Below are positions 16,799 through 24,578 of a stretch of 64,000 nt of DNA, piece by piece. The notes under the pieces were generated by a model, which saw only the letters and a list, made by a program, of their open reading frames with translations, was not told where the DNA came from and searched no databases. The stretch's first letter is position 1; every line of letters starts with the position of its first letter. The stretch is from Faecalibacterium sp. I4-1-79 (GTDB taxonomy: Bacteria; Bacillota; Clostridia; Oscillospirales; Ruminococcaceae), in NCBI RefSeq assembly GCF_023347235.1, contig NZ_CP094467.1, forward strand, positions 2,170,001 to 2,234,000. Direction: 5' to 3'. A program made the translations under genes and the position numbers.

Positions 16799-17395
16799 TC
16801 AGCAGATCTCTCCGCTGCACACCATAGCTACCGCCTTGGGCAGCAGCTTCCATTCAGCCTGCTCCATCACCCGTTTTTGCAGCACCTCGGGGGTGTCGCC
16901 GGGCAGGATGTCCACGGCCTTTTGCAGCAGGATGGGCCCGCCGTCGCACTCCTCGTTGACAAAGTGGACGGTGGCGCCGGTCACCTTGCAGCCACGAGCC
17001 AGTGCAGCCTCATGGGGACGCAGGCCGTACATTCCCGGCCCGCAGAAGGAAGGGATCAGCGCCGGGTGCACGTTCAGGATGCGGCGCGGATAGGCCGCGA
17101 TGACGCTGGGGCCCAGCACGGACAGAAAGCCTGCCAGCACCACCAGATCGATCTTGTGCGCCCGCAGCGTTTCCAGCAGCGCAGCGTCAAATTCCTCGCT
17201 GGCAGCGTAGTCCTTGCGGCGCACCACGCAGCCCTCTACGCCCGCCTTTGCGGCGCGTTCCAGCGCAAAGACGCCGGGCTTGGAGGCCACTACCAGCGTA
17301 ATTTTACCATTGGGGTTCTCGCCCCGGGCCTCGCTGTCCAGCAGCGCCTGCAGATTGGTGCCGCCGCCGGACACTAACACGGCAATGTTCAGCAC
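16799..17395 (-). CDS. purN: phosphoribosylglycinamide formyltransferase (10-formyl-THF dependent)
   Basis: Formylates GAR to FGAR. The 198-aa protein has catalytic Asn108 and His110 in NVHPALIPS and Asp151 in EECDGGPI. It starts with GTG at 17393-17395, overlapping the purM stop by a few bases, which indicates translational coupling. Confidence 0.96.
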   Translation of the reverse strand: MLNIAVLVSGGGTNLQALLDSEARGENPNGKITLVVASKPGVFALERAAKAGVEGCVVRRKDYAASEEFDAALLETLRAHKIDLVVLAGFLSVLGPSVIAAYPRRILNVHPALIPSFCGPGMYGLRPHEAALARGCKVTGATVHFVNEECDGGPILLQKAVDILPGDTPEVLQKRVMEQAEWKLLPKAVAMVCSGEIC

Positions 17396-18435
17396 AGCTC
17401 CACGCCCTCACCTTCTGCGATGACGCCCAGACGGTAAGCCTCCGGCTCGCCGTTGGCGTGCAGGATCTCCAGTGCCTTGTCGGCCTGCTCGGCGGGCACG
17501 GTGAGCACCATGCCCACGCCCATGTTGAAGGTGTTGAACATATCGTGCTCGGAGATGCCGCCCACCTTCTGCATCAGGTGGAACAGGGCGGGGGTGCGCA
17601 CGTCTGCCTTGTTGATGCGGGCGCAGCAGCCCTTTTTCAGGCTGCGGGGGATATTCTCGTAGAAGCCGCCGCCGGTGATGTGGGAGATGCCCTTGACCTG
17701 CACCTCTTCCAGCACCTTCAGCACGGGCTTGACGTAGATCTTGGTGGGAGCCAGCAGCGTCTCGCCAAGGGTCTTGCCGCCCAGCTCGGCGGGGGTGGAG
17801 AACAGCACATCGGGGTCGGCGTCGATGTTGAACACCTTGCGCACCAGCGAGAAGCCGTTGGAGTGCACACCGGTGGAGGGCAAGGCGAGGATCACGTCAC
17901 CGGCTGCCATGGTCTCGTTGTTCAGGATCTTCTCCTTGTCCACAACGCCTACGGTGAAGCCGGCCAGATCGTACTCGTCCTCTGGCATCATGCCCGGGTG
18001 CTCAGCAGTTTCGCCGCCCACCAGAGCGCAATCGGCCTGCACGCAGCCCTCGGCCACGCCCTTGACGATGTTGGCGATCTTTTCCGGCACGTTGCGGCCG
18101 CAGGCGATGTAATCCAGGAACACCAGCGGCTTTGCACCGGCGCAAATGACATCGTTGACGCACATGGCCACGCAGTCGATACCAATGGTATCGTGCTTAT
18201 CCATGATCATGGCTACCTTCAGCTTGGTGCCCACGCCATCGGTGCCGGAGATCAGCACCGGATGCTTGTAGCCGGTGCAGTCCAGCTCAAACAGGCCGCC
18301 AAAGCCGCCCAAGCCGCCGATGCAGTGCTCGTTCATGGTACGGGCGACATACTGCTTCATCAGCTCCACAGAGCGGTAACCGGCGGTAATGTCCACGCCT
18401 GCTGCGGCGTAGCTTTCAGAATAGCTCTTTTCCAT
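17389..18435 (-). CDS. purM: phosphoribosylformylglycinamidine cyclo-ligase
   Basis: AIR synthetase, closing the imidazole ring of FGAM with ATP. The 348-aa protein has the PurM signatures SGTDGVGTKLK near 63-73, VGGETAEHPGM near 139-149 and the C-terminal ITGGGFYENIPR. AGGAG lies upstream of the ATG; the gene follows purF by only four bases. Confidence 0.97.
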   Translation of the reverse strand: MEKSYSESYAAAGVDITAGYRSVELMKQYVARTMNEHCIGGLGGFGGLFELDCTGYKHPVLISGTDGVGTKLKVAMIMDKHDTIGIDCVAMCVNDVICAGAKPLVFLDYIACGRNVPEKIANIVKGVAEGCVQADCALVGGETAEHPGMMPEDEYDLAGFTVGVVDKEKILNNETMAAGDVILALPSTGVHSNGFSLVRKVFNIDADPDVLFSTPAELGGKTLGETLLAPTKIYVKPVLKVLEEVQVKGISHITGGGFYENIPRSLKKGCCARINKADVRTPALFHLMQKVGGISEHDMFNTFNMGVGMVLTVPAEQADKALEILHANGEPEAYRLGVIAEGEGVELC

Positions 18436-18439
18436 GTTC

Positions 18440-19918
18440 TTACTCTCCTAACTTTTTGGCGTCCTTGGGACGGTCGTTCAGGTGACGGTCGTGAATATCG
18501 GTAGAAAGCACACTTTCCGGCTCTACGGCATACTCGCCGGTAAAGCAGGCGGTGCAGAAACCGCATTTTGCGTTTTTGGCAAGCTGGACAACGTGCTCGT
18601 TAGACAAATAGCCCAGCGTATCGGCGCCGATGACCTCGTTGATCTGCTCCAGCGTGCGGCCGGTGGCCACCAGCAGCTTCTGGTCCGGGATATCGGTACC
18701 AAAGTAGCACGGATACTTGAAGGGAGGCGCAGAGACCATAAAGTGCACCTCGGCAGCACCGGCATCCCGCAGCAGCTTGATGATGCGGGCGGAGGTGGTG
18801 CCGCGCACGATGGAGTCATCCACCAGCACCACGCGCTTGCCTTTGACGGTGCTGGACACCACGTTCAGCTTGATGCGCACGCTGTTCTCGCGCTGCTTCT
18901 GGCTGCCCTGAATGAAGGTGCGACCGATGTATTTGTTTTTGATAAAGCCGATGCCGTAGGGGATGCCGCTCTCCTGCGAGTAGCCCAGTGCTGCATCCAA
19001 GCCGGAATCCGGCACGCCGATGACCACATCCGCCTCCACGGGGTGCTCCTGTGCAAGGAAGCGGCCTGCCTGCTTGCGGGCCTCGTGCACCGAGCTGCCC
19101 TCGATGACGCTGTCCGGGCGGGCGAAGTAGATGAACTCGAACACGCACATCTGGGTGTCCGGGCGGCCGCAGTGATCCTTGATGCTGCGCAGTTCGCCGG
19201 TCTTGGTGTCCACCACTACGATCTCGCCGGGCTCCACGTCCCGCAGCAGGGCGGCACCGGTGGCATCCAGTGCGCAGCTCTCGCTGGCAAAGACGTAGCC
19301 GCCGCCGGGCAGGGTGCCGATGCACAGGGGACGGTAGCCCCGGGGGTCGCGCACCGCGATGAGCTTGGTGGCAGACATGATCACAAGGCTGTACGCGCCC
19401 TCCAGCACGTCCATGGTCTTGCTGATGGCAGTTTCGATGCTGCCCATGCGCAGACGGTTGCGGGTGATGAGGTAGCAGATGACCTCGGTATCCGAGGAGC
19501 CGTGGAAGATGGCGCCCTCGTTTTCCAGCTGGCGGCGCAGCTCCACAGCGTTGGTCAGATTGCCGTTGTGGCACAGCGCCATGGTGCCGCGGCCATGCCG
19601 GACGATCATGGGCTGGGCGTTGGCGCGGACACGGGTGCCGGCGGTGGCGTAGCGCACATGGCCGGTAGCCATGTGTGCCGTGGTGGTGGACAGGCTTGCC
19701 AGCACCTCCGGGGTGAACACCTCGTTTACAAGGCCCAGATCCCGGTGGCCGGTGATCACGCCGTCATCGTTGACGGCAATACCGCAGCTCTCCTGCCCGC
19801 GGTGCTGCAGCGCATACAGGGCTGAATAAGCCGCTGCGGCCACATCCTCGGTACCGGCACGGTCGTAGATGCCGAAAACGCCGCACTCCTCATGCAGCGG
19901 ATATGCAAAATCAGACAT
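18440..19918 (-). CDS. purF: amidophosphoribosyltransferase (glutamine PRPP amidotransferase)
   Basis: Commits PRPP and glutamine to purine synthesis by making phosphoribosylamine. At 492 aa it is the Bacillus-type enzyme: an 11-residue propeptide precedes the Ntn nucleophile Cys12 (HEECGVFGIY). The PRPP-binding loop VVLVDDSIVRGTT lies near 350. Cysteines for a 4Fe-4S cluster are visible in MCVFEF, KYPCYFG and CGFCTACFTG. The iron-sulfur type is oxygen sensitive, fitting an anaerobe. AAAGGAG precedes the ATG. Confidence 0.97.
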   Translation of the reverse strand: MSDFAYPLHEECGVFGIYDRAGTEDVAAAAYSALYALQHRGQESCGIAVNDDGVITGHRDLGLVNEVFTPEVLASLSTTTAHMATGHVRYATAGTRVRANAQPMIVRHGRGTMALCHNGNLTNAVELRRQLENEGAIFHGSSDTEVICYLITRNRLRMGSIETAISKTMDVLEGAYSLVIMSATKLIAVRDPRGYRPLCIGTLPGGGYVFASESCALDATGAALLRDVEPGEIVVVDTKTGELRSIKDHCGRPDTQMCVFEFIYFARPDSVIEGSSVHEARKQAGRFLAQEHPVEADVVIGVPDSGLDAALGYSQESGIPYGIGFIKNKYIGRTFIQGSQKQRENSVRIKLNVVSSTVKGKRVVLVDDSIVRGTTSARIIKLLRDAGAAEVHFMVSAPPFKYPCYFGTDIPDQKLLVATGRTLEQINEVIGADTLGYLSNEHVVQLAKNAKCGFCTACFTGEYAVEPESVLSTDIHDRHLNDRPKDAKKLGE

Positions 19919-19928
19919 TGGTTCTCCT

Positions 19929-20429
19929 TTACAGCTCGTTCAGTTCGTTTTGCAGCTTTTCTTCCTTTGCTGCGATCTGCTGTGCCATGGATACGCGCTC
20001 AGCCTCCAGCTTTTCAGCCAGTGCGTCATCGCTCAGTGCCAGAATTTCAGCAGCCAGCCATGCGGCGTTTTTGGCACCGTTCAGTGCCACCGTTGCCACC
20101 GGGATGCCGCTGGGCATCTGCACGGTAGCCAGCAGAGCGTCCAAGCCATCCATCGCGCCGCCCTTCATGGGGATGCCAATGACCGGCAGGGTGGTGTTGG
20201 CGGCAAAAGCACCTGCCAGATGTGCTGCCATACCTGCCGCGCACAGGATAACGCCAAAGCCGTTGGCCTTTGCATTTTTTGCAAAGGCTGCTGCCTCGGC
20301 GGGGGTGCGGTGTGCCGAAAGGATATGTGCCTCAAAGGGGATATCCAGTGCTTTCAGCTGGGCACAGGCCCCCTTGACCACCGGCCAATCGCTGTCCGAA
20401 CCCATAATCACTGCCACTTTACGAACCAT
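19929..20429 (-). CDS. purE: 5-(carboxyamino)imidazole ribonucleotide mutase
   Basis: Converts N5-CAIR to CAIR. The 166-aa class I PurE has MGSDSDWPV at 9-17, SAHRTP near 38-43 and GIPMKGGAMDG in the active site. No purK is present in the window, so N5-CAIR synthesis or the class (I versus II) is not settled by context. It is the first gene of the operon and lies 46 bp after a leader terminator. Confidence 0.95.
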   Translation of the reverse strand: MVRKVAVIMGSDSDWPVVKGACAQLKALDIPFEAHILSAHRTPAEAAAFAKNAKANGFGVILCAAGMAAHLAGAFAANTTLPVIGIPMKGGAMDGLDALLATVQMPSGIPVATVALNGAKNAAWLAAEILALSDDALAEKLEAERVSMAQQIAAKEEKLQNELNEL

Positions 20430-20474
20430 TTTCCAAAGCCTCTCTTTCTCAACTGTCCAACAAGACCGACAAAC

Positions 20475-20512
20475 AAAAAAGGCTGCGGTACACCTGTACC
20501 ACGGCCTTTATT
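20475..20512 (-). terminator. leader terminator (attenuator) upstream of purE
   Basis: On the minus strand GGCCGTGGTAC pairs with GTACCGCAGCC and is followed by TTTTTTG. It sits between the probable promoter region and purE, so purine genes can be expressed only by readthrough or from a promoter inside the gap. It may instead be the 3' end of a separate small RNA. Confidence 0.75.
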
Positions 20513-20700
20513 TCCAGTTTTTCTGTCCGCGCATTTTGCACAAGGTTGCACCATGCCCCTGATTGCAGTGAATGTGACCCCATTCCATGCGACCCGGCAC
20601 CAGCAGCATCATTGAAGTTTCCCTCCGCAGTTTCCTGTGCAAGCGTTTTTTCAGGCGGCGATACAAGCCCGTTTTTTGGGGCATCGTCCCTGTACTAGAT
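20505..20700 (-). ncRNA. structured leader or small RNA upstream of purE (6S-like or purine attenuator; unproven)
   Basis: On the minus strand TTGCACAGG at about 20642-20634 pairs with CCTTGTGCAA at about 20545-20536 (one bulge), closing a region of about 100 nt. That region contains a second hairpin (GAATG/CATTC extended by GCA/TGC). An alternative 7-bp helix, ATGCCCC with GGGGCAT, would compete with it. A long, rod-like imperfect hairpin of this size followed by a terminator resembles 6S RNA; competing helices before a terminator resemble a regulated leader. The sequence does not match purine or ZTP riboswitch cores that I know. A possible promoter is TTGACG, 17 nt, AGAATT on the minus strand near 20743-20771. 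Confidence 0.4.
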
Positions 20701-20892
20701 ACAGTTTACGGCAAAAAAACCGCTTTGCAAAGAGCGTTTGGGCAAATTCTCCCTTGTGTTCCCATGCCGTCAAAAAACTTTCGAAAGTTTTGTGCAGTTT
20801 CGCCATCCTTTTTCTTTCTAAGTATGACTTATGCAGCAAGTATATTTTATGTAAAGGCCGTGTTGATGTATCCCAGATATCGCGTCGGATTT

Positions 20893-21375
20893 TTAAAAAA
20901 TGATCTTTGCGGTGGCGGCGCGTGCAGCGCGGATCAGATCCGCCGGGGCGCAGCACACCTGCGTACCGATGCGCCCACCGGAAACGTAGACCTTCTGCTG
21001 GGTCAGCACACTTTCGTCAAAGACGGTGCGGTACTGCTTTTTCATGCCCACCGGGCTGCAGCCGCCCCGCACATAGCCAGTGACCTTGTTGATATCCGCC
21101 ACATGGATCATTGCCACACTCTTTTCGCCCACGCTGCGGGCTGCGGCCTTTAAGTCCAGCTCTGCCGCCACCGGAATGACGAACACAAAATAGTTTTTGC
21201 TGCTGCCCTGCGTTACCAGCGTCTTATACACGCAGGCAGGGTCTTCGCCCATGCTGGCGGCTACGGTCACGCCGTCCACCGCCACCCCCTCCTCGTGGGG
21301 GTACTCGTGGGCGGTATAGGCCACCTTTTCCCGTTCCAGAATGCGCATTGCGTTGGTTTTAGCTTCTTTTCCCAT
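20893..21375 (-). CDS. ybaK: YbaK/EbsC family aminoacyl-tRNA deacylase (Cys-tRNA(Pro) deacylase)
   Basis: Hydrolyses mischarged Cys-tRNA(Pro) or related tRNAs in trans. The 160-aa protein covers the full YbaK domain, with the conserved Lys51 in VYKTLVTQG and the GGCSPVGMKK motif near 105-114. It is monocistronic. The 463 bp downstream to purE hold the purE leader and a perfect palindrome AAAACTTTCGAAAGTTTT at about 20774-20791. Confidence 0.9.
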   Translation of the reverse strand: MGKEAKTNAMRILEREKVAYTAHEYPHEEGVAVDGVTVAASMGEDPACVYKTLVTQGSSKNYFVFVIPVAAELDLKAAARSVGEKSVAMIHVADINKVTGYVRGGCSPVGMKKQYRTVFDESVLTQQKVYVSGGRIGTQVCCAPADLIRAARAATAKIIF

Positions 21376-21445
21376 TGTTATTCCCTCTTTTACATTTGCT
21401 CTGTTTCTATTCTACCACTTTTTCCGAAAAAATTCAAAATTTCTC

Positions 21446-21503
21446 TTGACTTCAGTTTCATGAAGTGATATCATAGCGTCACGTACTTCAGAGTACTGAA
21501 GTT
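21446..21503 (+). promoter_or_regulatory. aroF promoter with overlapping ACTTCA/TGAAGT operator-like repeats
   Basis: TTGACT (21446-21451), a 17-nt spacer and TATCAT (21469-21474). The spacer carries ACTTCA...TGAAGT (21450-21467). A second, tighter inverted repeat ACTTCAG-AGTA-CTGAAGT follows at about 21484-21501, just downstream of the expected start site. The repeated half-sites suggest a repressor. Confidence 0.75.
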
Positions 21504-21582
21504 TGACACTGCAAGCTGCGGCAAAGGAGCCGGTCTCCCTCGCCGTTTCACAGGATAGAAAAAGGCAAAGGAGACAAATACT

Positions 21583-22596
21583 ATGATCATCGTACTCAAA
21601 CAGGATGCCCCCGACGTACAGGTGCGCGAGTTCTGCCACGAGCTGGAGGATATGGGTCTGCAGATCAACGATTCCAAGGGCAGCGACACCCATATTCTGG
21701 GTCTGATCGGCGACACTAAGGCCATTGCAGAGAGCTGGGTGCTGGCAAACCCGGTTGTGGAGACCTGCCGCCGCGTGTCCGAGCCATACAAAAAAGCCAA
21801 CCGCAAATTCCACCCGGACGACAGCGTTATCGACGTGGAGGGTGTCAAGATCGGCGGCGGCAACTTTGCGGTCATTGCCGGGCCGTGCAGCATTGAGAGC
21901 GAGGAGCAGATCACCTACTGCGCCCAGCGGGTAAAGGCGGCAGGCGCTTCCCTGCTGCGCGGCGGTGCATTCAAGCCCCGCACCTCTCCCTACTCCTTTC
22001 AGGGTATGCGCAGCGAGGGTCTGGACCTGCTCAAGCTGGCGCGCCGCGCCACCGGTTCGCCCATCGTGACCGAGATCATGAACACCGAGCACCTGCCCCT
22101 GTTTGAAAACGTAGACCTGATTCAGGTAGGTGCCCGCAATATGCAGAACTTTGAGCTGCTCAAGGCTGTTGGCCGCCAGAAAAAGCCGGTGCTGCTCAAG
22201 CGCGGCCTTGCCAACACGCTGGAAGAGTTCGTGATGAGCGCCGAGTACATCATGGCAGAGGGCAACGAGAACGTCATCCTGTGCGAGCGCGGCATCCGCA
22301 CCTTTGAGACCAGTATGCGCAACACGCTGGACCTTGCCGGTGTGGTCATGCTGCACAAGATGACCCATCTGCCGGTGGTGGTAGACCCCAGCCACGCCTG
22401 CGGCCACGCATGGATGGTGCCGGATCTGGCGAAAGCTGCGGTCGCTGCCGGTGCCGATGGTCTGATGATCGAGGTGCACAACAACCCCGCCAAGGCCAAG
22501 TGCGACGGTGCACAGAGCCTGACCCCGGATCAGTTCGATGCGCTGATGCAGTTCATCGGCAAAGAGGTGGAGTTCTTCGGCAAAAAAATGAACTGA
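21583..22596 (+). CDS. aroF: 3-deoxy-7-phosphoheptulonate synthase (DAHP synthase, AroF/AroA(beta)-type)
   Basis: First enzyme of the shikimate pathway, condensing phosphoenolpyruvate and erythrose 4-phosphate. The 337-aa protein has an N-terminal ferredoxin-like regulatory domain (residues 1-70) followed by the catalytic barrel from about 85 with AGPCSIES near 103-110, GGAFKPRTSPYSFQG near 127-141 and DPSHACGH near 267-274. This is the Thermotoga/Bacillus-like type rather than the E. coli alpha type. Strong promoter upstream and strong terminator downstream indicate a single-gene unit. Confidence 0.95.
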   Translation: MIIVLKQDAPDVQVREFCHELEDMGLQINDSKGSDTHILGLIGDTKAIAESWVLANPVVETCRRVSEPYKKANRKFHPDDSVIDVEGVKIGGGNFAVIAGPCSIESEEQITYCAQRVKAAGASLLRGGAFKPRTSPYSFQGMRSEGLDLLKLARRATGSPIVTEIMNTEHLPLFENVDLIQVGARNMQNFELLKAVGRQKKPVLLKRGLANTLEEFVMSAEYIMAEGNENVILCERGIRTFETSMRNTLDLAGVVMLHKMTHLPVVVDPSHACGHAWMVPDLAKAAVAAGADGLMIEVHNNPAKAKCDGAQSLTPDQFDALMQFIGKEVEFFGKKMN

Positions 22597-22626
22597 GCCT
22601 GCCCGAAAGAATATTGTTATACGCAG

Positions 22627-22664
22627 GGACTGCTGTGCCGACCGGGTTCAGCAGTCCTTTTTTT
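22627..22664 (+). terminator. terminator of aroF
   Basis: GGACTGCTG pairs with CAGCAGTCC around a 13-nt loop and is followed by TTTTTTT. Confidence 0.9.
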
Positions 22665-22686
22665 GCCGGAAAGTTCGCCAAGCCGG

Positions 22687-22748
22687 AAGCCTTCCCCCGG
22701 TCGGGGGAAGGTGGCTGCGCGCGAAGCAAGCAGACGGATGAGGGCGCA
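22687..22748. repeat. intergenic hairpin repeat (GGATGAGGGCG subfamily)
   Basis: Contains CCTTCCCCCGGTCGGGGGAAGG and ends GACGGATGAGGGCGC. A related pair lies upstream of rbfA at 31917-32061. Confidence 0.7.
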
Positions 22749-22865
22749 GGCAAGCAGCATTTTACCTTAATTTCTGTGCACCGGCGGGTTTTCATTTTCT
22801 TTTCACGGGTTTTATGGTATACTATGGTGTATTTTGAAAATTCACTGCCGAAAGAGGTTTTAAAG

Positions 22866-23288
22866 ATGAAAGCACACATTGCACGCAACCAGAACGCCGG
22901 AGTGCCGCTGGCGCTGGGCTGGAACCTTTCCCCCGCCGACCGGGGCAAGCTGGAGGGCATGGCACCCGCCTTTGGCATGAAGCTGCTGCTCGTTGCCCCC
23001 GCCGATGCCGGCAAGACCGTTGCCCAGCTGCTGGGCGAGGTGGAGGTAAAAGCCCCCAGAACACTGGTGCTGGAACCGGGCGCCTATCCCCCGGCGCTGG
23101 TGCTGGCAAACTTCCGTGATAAGGACGTGGACACCCTGCTGGACCTGATGCGGCAGGCACAGGTGACCATCCCGCTCAAGGCGGTGGTCACCCCCGCAAA
23201 CCGCAACTGGATGTTTGCAGACCTGCTGGCACATTTGCAGGAGGAGCACACCGCCTTTAGCGCTGCAAAGGAGAGCCAGACCGTATGA
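22866..23288 (+). CDS. DUF3783 domain protein
   Basis: A 140-aa protein of unknown function. The C-terminal half (about residues 75-130) contains a block resembling DUF3783: PPALVLANFRDKDVDTLL followed by IPLKAVVTPANRNW. The N-terminal half (YP_ALGWNLSP-like start) resembles a small Rossmann-like fold. The ATG at 22866 is 22 nt after a TATACT -10-like hexamer region and overlaps nothing upstream. Its stop overlaps the apbE start (ATGA), so the two are translationally coupled. Confidence 0.75.
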   Translation: MKAHIARNQNAGVPLALGWNLSPADRGKLEGMAPAFGMKLLLVAPADAGKTVAQLLGEVEVKAPRTLVLEPGAYPPALVLANFRDKDVDTLLDLMRQAQVTIPLKAVVTPANRNWMFADLLAHLQEEHTAFSAAKESQTV

Positions 23289-24367
23289 AGAGCCGCATCA
23301 CCCGCATGACCGCTGCACTGCTGGCGGCGGTGCTGAGCCTTAGCCTGCTGGTCGGCTGCAAGCCCAAAAAGGAGCTGACCCGGTACACCACCATCTTTTA
23401 TGATGTGTTCGACACGGTGACGCAGGTCATCGCCTACTGCGAGAGCGAGGAAGAGTTCAACACCCAGATGCAGGCGCTGCATCAGGATCTGATCGCCTAC
23501 AACCAGCTCTACGATATCTATAACGACTACGACGGCGTTGTGAACGTTAAGACCATCAACGAAAACGCCGGGAAAGCCCCTGTACAGGTAGATGACCGCA
23601 TCCTCTCCATGCTGGAGCTGGCACAGCAGATGTACGAACTGACCGGCGGCAAGATCAACATCGCCATGGGCAGCGTACTGGGCATCTGGCACGACTACCG
23701 CGAAGCCGCCGAAAAAGACGCCTCTGACGCCGACAACACCCTGCCCACACAGGAGGAGTTGGAAGCCGCTGCACAGCACTGCAATATCAACGACCTTGTC
23801 ATTGACGAGGATGCCAAAACGGTCTACCTGTCCGACCCGGAGATGTCGCTGGACGTGGGCAGTGTGGGCAAGGGCTACGCCGTGGAGATGGTCTGCCGCG
23901 CCGCCGAAGCCCGGGGCCTGACCAGCGCACTGGTGAGCGTAGGCGGCAACCTGCGCGCCATCGGCACAAAGCCGGACGGCAGCCAGTGGACGGGCGGTGT
24001 GGAGAACCCGTGGAACGCTTCGGAGGTGTATACCAACACCAACTCCATCTTCGGCTCGCCCATTAACATGAGCGACCTTGCGCTGGTGACCAGCGGTGAC
24101 TACCAGCGCTACTTTGTGGTGGACGGCAAGCGCTATCATCACATTATCGACCCGGATACCCTGTGGCCCGCCGCCTACTACAACGGCGTCACCGTGCTGT
24201 GCCCGGACTCCGGCATGGCAGACTGCCTGACCACCGCCCTGTTCTGTATGCCGCTGGAAGAAGGGCAGAAGCTGGTGGAATCGCTGGACGGCGTAGAGGC
24301 CATGTGGTGCACGCCCGATAAGCAGGCCACCACCTCCAGCGGCTGGGACAGTCACCTGAAAAAGTAA
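23285..24367 (+). CDS. apbE: FAD:protein FMN transferase (ApbE), lipoprotein
   Basis: Covalently attaches FMN to threonine residues of extracytoplasmic flavoproteins such as Rnf and Nqr subunits. The 360-aa protein has a lipoprotein signal with lipobox LLVGC (Cys25). The ApbE core includes KINIAMGSVLGIWHDYRE, DVGSVGKGYAVEMV and the metal/FAD site VTSGDYQRYF. No Rnf or Nqr gene is in the window, so its client must be encoded elsewhere. Coupled to the DUF3783 gene by a four-base overlap. Confidence 0.93.
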   Translation: MKSRITRMTAALLAAVLSLSLLVGCKPKKELTRYTTIFYDVFDTVTQVIAYCESEEEFNTQMQALHQDLIAYNQLYDIYNDYDGVVNVKTINENAGKAPVQVDDRILSMLELAQQMYELTGGKINIAMGSVLGIWHDYREAAEKDASDADNTLPTQEELEAAAQHCNINDLVIDEDAKTVYLSDPEMSLDVGSVGKGYAVEMVCRAAEARGLTSALVSVGGNLRAIGTKPDGSQWTGGVENPWNASEVYTNTNSIFGSPINMSDLALVTSGDYQRYFVVDGKRYHHIIDPDTLWPAAYYNGVTVLCPDSGMADCLTTALFCMPLEEGQKLVESLDGVEAMWCTPDKQATTSSGWDSHLKK

Positions 24368-24392
24368 GCTTTGCCGTTTTGCAGGCGAACCG

Positions 24393-24500
24393 TTTTGAAT
24401 GGCCTCCGCGTGCGCTCTGGCCATCATCAGCGGAGAATCTATTTTTAATTTCAGAATAGCGGAGCGTCTGCGGACGCTCCGCTATTCCCTTTTCACGGAA
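24393..24500 (+). terminator. covarying hairpin element, copy A (terminator-like, after apbE)
   Basis: The left arm ATGGCC/GGCCAT encloses TCCGCGTGCGCTCT. The main hairpin at 24454-24487 has a 13-bp stem (GAATAGCGGAGCG) with loop TCTGCGGA, followed by TTTTCACGG. The loop and flanks match the copies at 43396, 44543 and 51909, while the stem differs. Confidence 0.75.
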
Positions 24501-24512
24501 ATTTTTCTTATG

Positions 24513-24552
24513 CAAAAAGGCTGCCGCACAAAATGTGCAGCAGCCTTTTGTT
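24513..24552 (-). terminator. terminator of the pgk-tpiA-gpmI operon
   Basis: On the minus strand GGCTGCTGCACA pairs with TGTGCGGCAGCC around a TTT-containing loop and is followed by TTTTTGC. Confidence 0.88.
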
Positions 24553-24578
24553 TGTTTATACGGTCATCCCGTCTGGCA

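Noticed and set aside
20430-20720. Purine (guanine) riboswitch upstream of purE
   Set aside because: The conserved three-way junction blocks of that riboswitch are absent on either strand; the leader is structured but different.
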